The translations under genes were made by a program, and so were the position numbers. This document shows positions 63,141-64,000 of a stretch of 64,000 bases of DNA, in pieces (the stretch's first letter is position 1; each line of letters opens with the position of its first letter). Under the pieces are notes generated by a model. The model was not told the origin of the DNA. It worked only from the letters and a program-made list of their open reading frames with translations, and ran no database searches. The DNA comes from Parus major (Eukaryota; Chordata; Aves; Passeriformes; Paridae), in NCBI RefSeq assembly GCF_001522545.3, contig NC_031783.1:2207790-2271789 (forward strand), written 5' to 3'.

Positions 63141-64000
63141 GTAAGTTGTTGAATTCCGTTCCATAATGTGACGGTTTGGAGCTAGCAGAGCTTGTTGCTT
63201 GCCTGCCTTCCTCCACCTCCCTCCTGCTTTACATCTGTTTGATACAGATCCCTTGGAGGGATGGGGCTTTGTGGATGATGGAATTCCTGGTCTGTTATGT
63301 AAACACAGTCACGGTGAAAACTCTCAGACAAAAGGGGAGAGGATACCTAGAAATTCCTGCTGCCTGAATACTTTTTTCCTCTTAGACCAAGCACTTCTGC
63401 AGGATTTTTTTTGAGATAATGCAAATGGTTTTATCTCAGGATTATCATCCTGGGCTGGATTTGGAGTTTGGAGTCAGAGGAGCTGTATCAGTGAACCTCA
63501 ACAGTGATTAGTGAGGGTTGTTTTGGCTTTGCAGAGTGAGATGAAGGAACTCAAAGGAGAGAGCTCTTAGTACCTAGAAATGGCCATTGCAGGAACTGTG
63601 GGAATGGTTAAAGGAATGCCTTCTGAAAAGAACTGGGAATAAATTGGTATATTTAACCCAGACACAGAGATTCATAGGGAATTTGGTGTCTCTGTAATTA
63701 AAAGCACTCAGAAGGGGAGAACAAGGGGTTAAACATTCATAGAACCACAGAATGGTTTGGGTTGGATGGCACCTCTTGTTCCAACCCCCTGCCATGGGCA
63801 GCAGTGAGGAGGGGGAAGAACAGTTTAATTTAAATGCCAACTGTAGCTTAAAATCAAGGCTTAAAAACTGAATAAAATGGCCTCAAGCTGGAGATGAAAG
63901 ATTGTTTCTCTGCAGGTTTTTTCTTAGGCAGCACAGTGTGCAATCCTTCCTTTCCAGGATCTTCAGGGAATTGTGTTTCACAAAGCTCTTGCTATTTCAG
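63141..64000 (+). other. ADCY9 intron following the M9 exon (partial)
   Basis: It begins with the consensus donor 'gtaagt' and contains a short antisense CR1 tail at 63738-63801. It ends at the window edge with 'ttgctatttcag', which fits a splice acceptor, but the exon itself is not visible. Confidence 0.8.
63738..63801 (-). mobile_element. Short CR1 LINE 3' tail, antisense
   Basis: 'catagaaccacagaatggtt' and 'tgggttggatggcacctctt', then 'ccaaccccctgccatgggca'. Only the last ~65 bp of the element are present, an extreme 5' truncation. Confidence 0.85.

Larger units (their letters stand above)
1..64000 (+). other. ADCY9: ADCY9 gene, internal part (partial at both ends)
   Basis: The window lies inside a single gene transcribed on the + strand. 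Six exons, read in order with consistent phases, give a continuous protein segment matching adenylate cyclase type 9, the membrane enzyme that makes cAMP from ATP in response to Gs-coupled receptors. The segment runs from the end of the C1a catalytic domain through the C1b linker to membrane helix M9. Identification rests on stretches I recognise from the mammalian protein, such as GLKTYLISGQ, NGCQDEHKNS, PKTQNGLLSPPQEEKL, SALLPLRFKNIREKTDAHF, MKDYFFKPPIN and PRHFFGAILVSLPALAVFSH. The start codon, M1-M6, most of C1a, M10-M12 and C2 are not in the window. Confidence 0.96.

Noticed and set aside
1..64000. CRISPR arrays, bacterial operons, integrated viruses, tRNA or rRNA genes
   Set aside because: None were seen. 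The sequence is vertebrate intron and exon with LINE tails, and the tandem repeats lack the spacer structure of CRISPR.

Overview
The window is a stretch of vertebrate nuclear DNA, most likely from a bird and probably a songbird. The evidence is AT-rich, CpG-poor intronic sequence carrying many short, 5'-truncated CR1 LINE tails. Those tails have the avian 3' end (the complement of 'ATTCTATG' followed by 'CCAACCCAAACC') and a GC-rich internal stretch that I associate with passerine CR1 copies. There are no bacterial-style genes. Almost every long open frame is chance sequence or a frame through a CR1 copy.

One protein-coding gene is recognisable: ADCY9 (adenylate cyclase type 9), on the + strand. 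Six internal coding exons are present: 38687-38859, 44193-44297, 48442-48659, 53157-53259, 56639-56847 and 62981-63140. All have GT-AG splice sites and their phases join without a break. Together they encode the last strand of the first catalytic domain (C1a), the isoform-specific C1b linker, membrane helices M7 and M8, and M9. This is roughly residues 564-893 of a protein of about 1350 residues. The 5' part (N-terminus, M1-M6, most of C1a) lies upstream of the window. The 3' part (M10-M12, C2 and the C-terminal tail) lies downstream.

Layout: positions 1-38686 are the 3' part of a very large ADCY9 intron in which I see no exon. It holds eight CR1 fragments, a GGAT-type minisatellite (12408-12588), homopolymer and TG-rich tracts, and a few CpG-retaining unique segments that look like possible regulatory or conserved noncoding DNA. 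Positions 38687-63140 hold the six exons, separated by introns of 3.4-6.1 kb that contain two more CR1 tails and a 14-bp minisatellite (62407-62474). Positions 63141-64000 are the start of the next intron, with another CR1 tail. The last two bases of the window are AG and could be the next acceptor.

No new gene system was found. The most useful leads are an inverted pair of CR1 copies (a possible long intronic RNA hairpin), a splice-compatible alternative 3' exon candidate in the M8-M9 intron, a cysteine pattern in the fast-evolving C1b linker, and CpG-retaining intronic islands.
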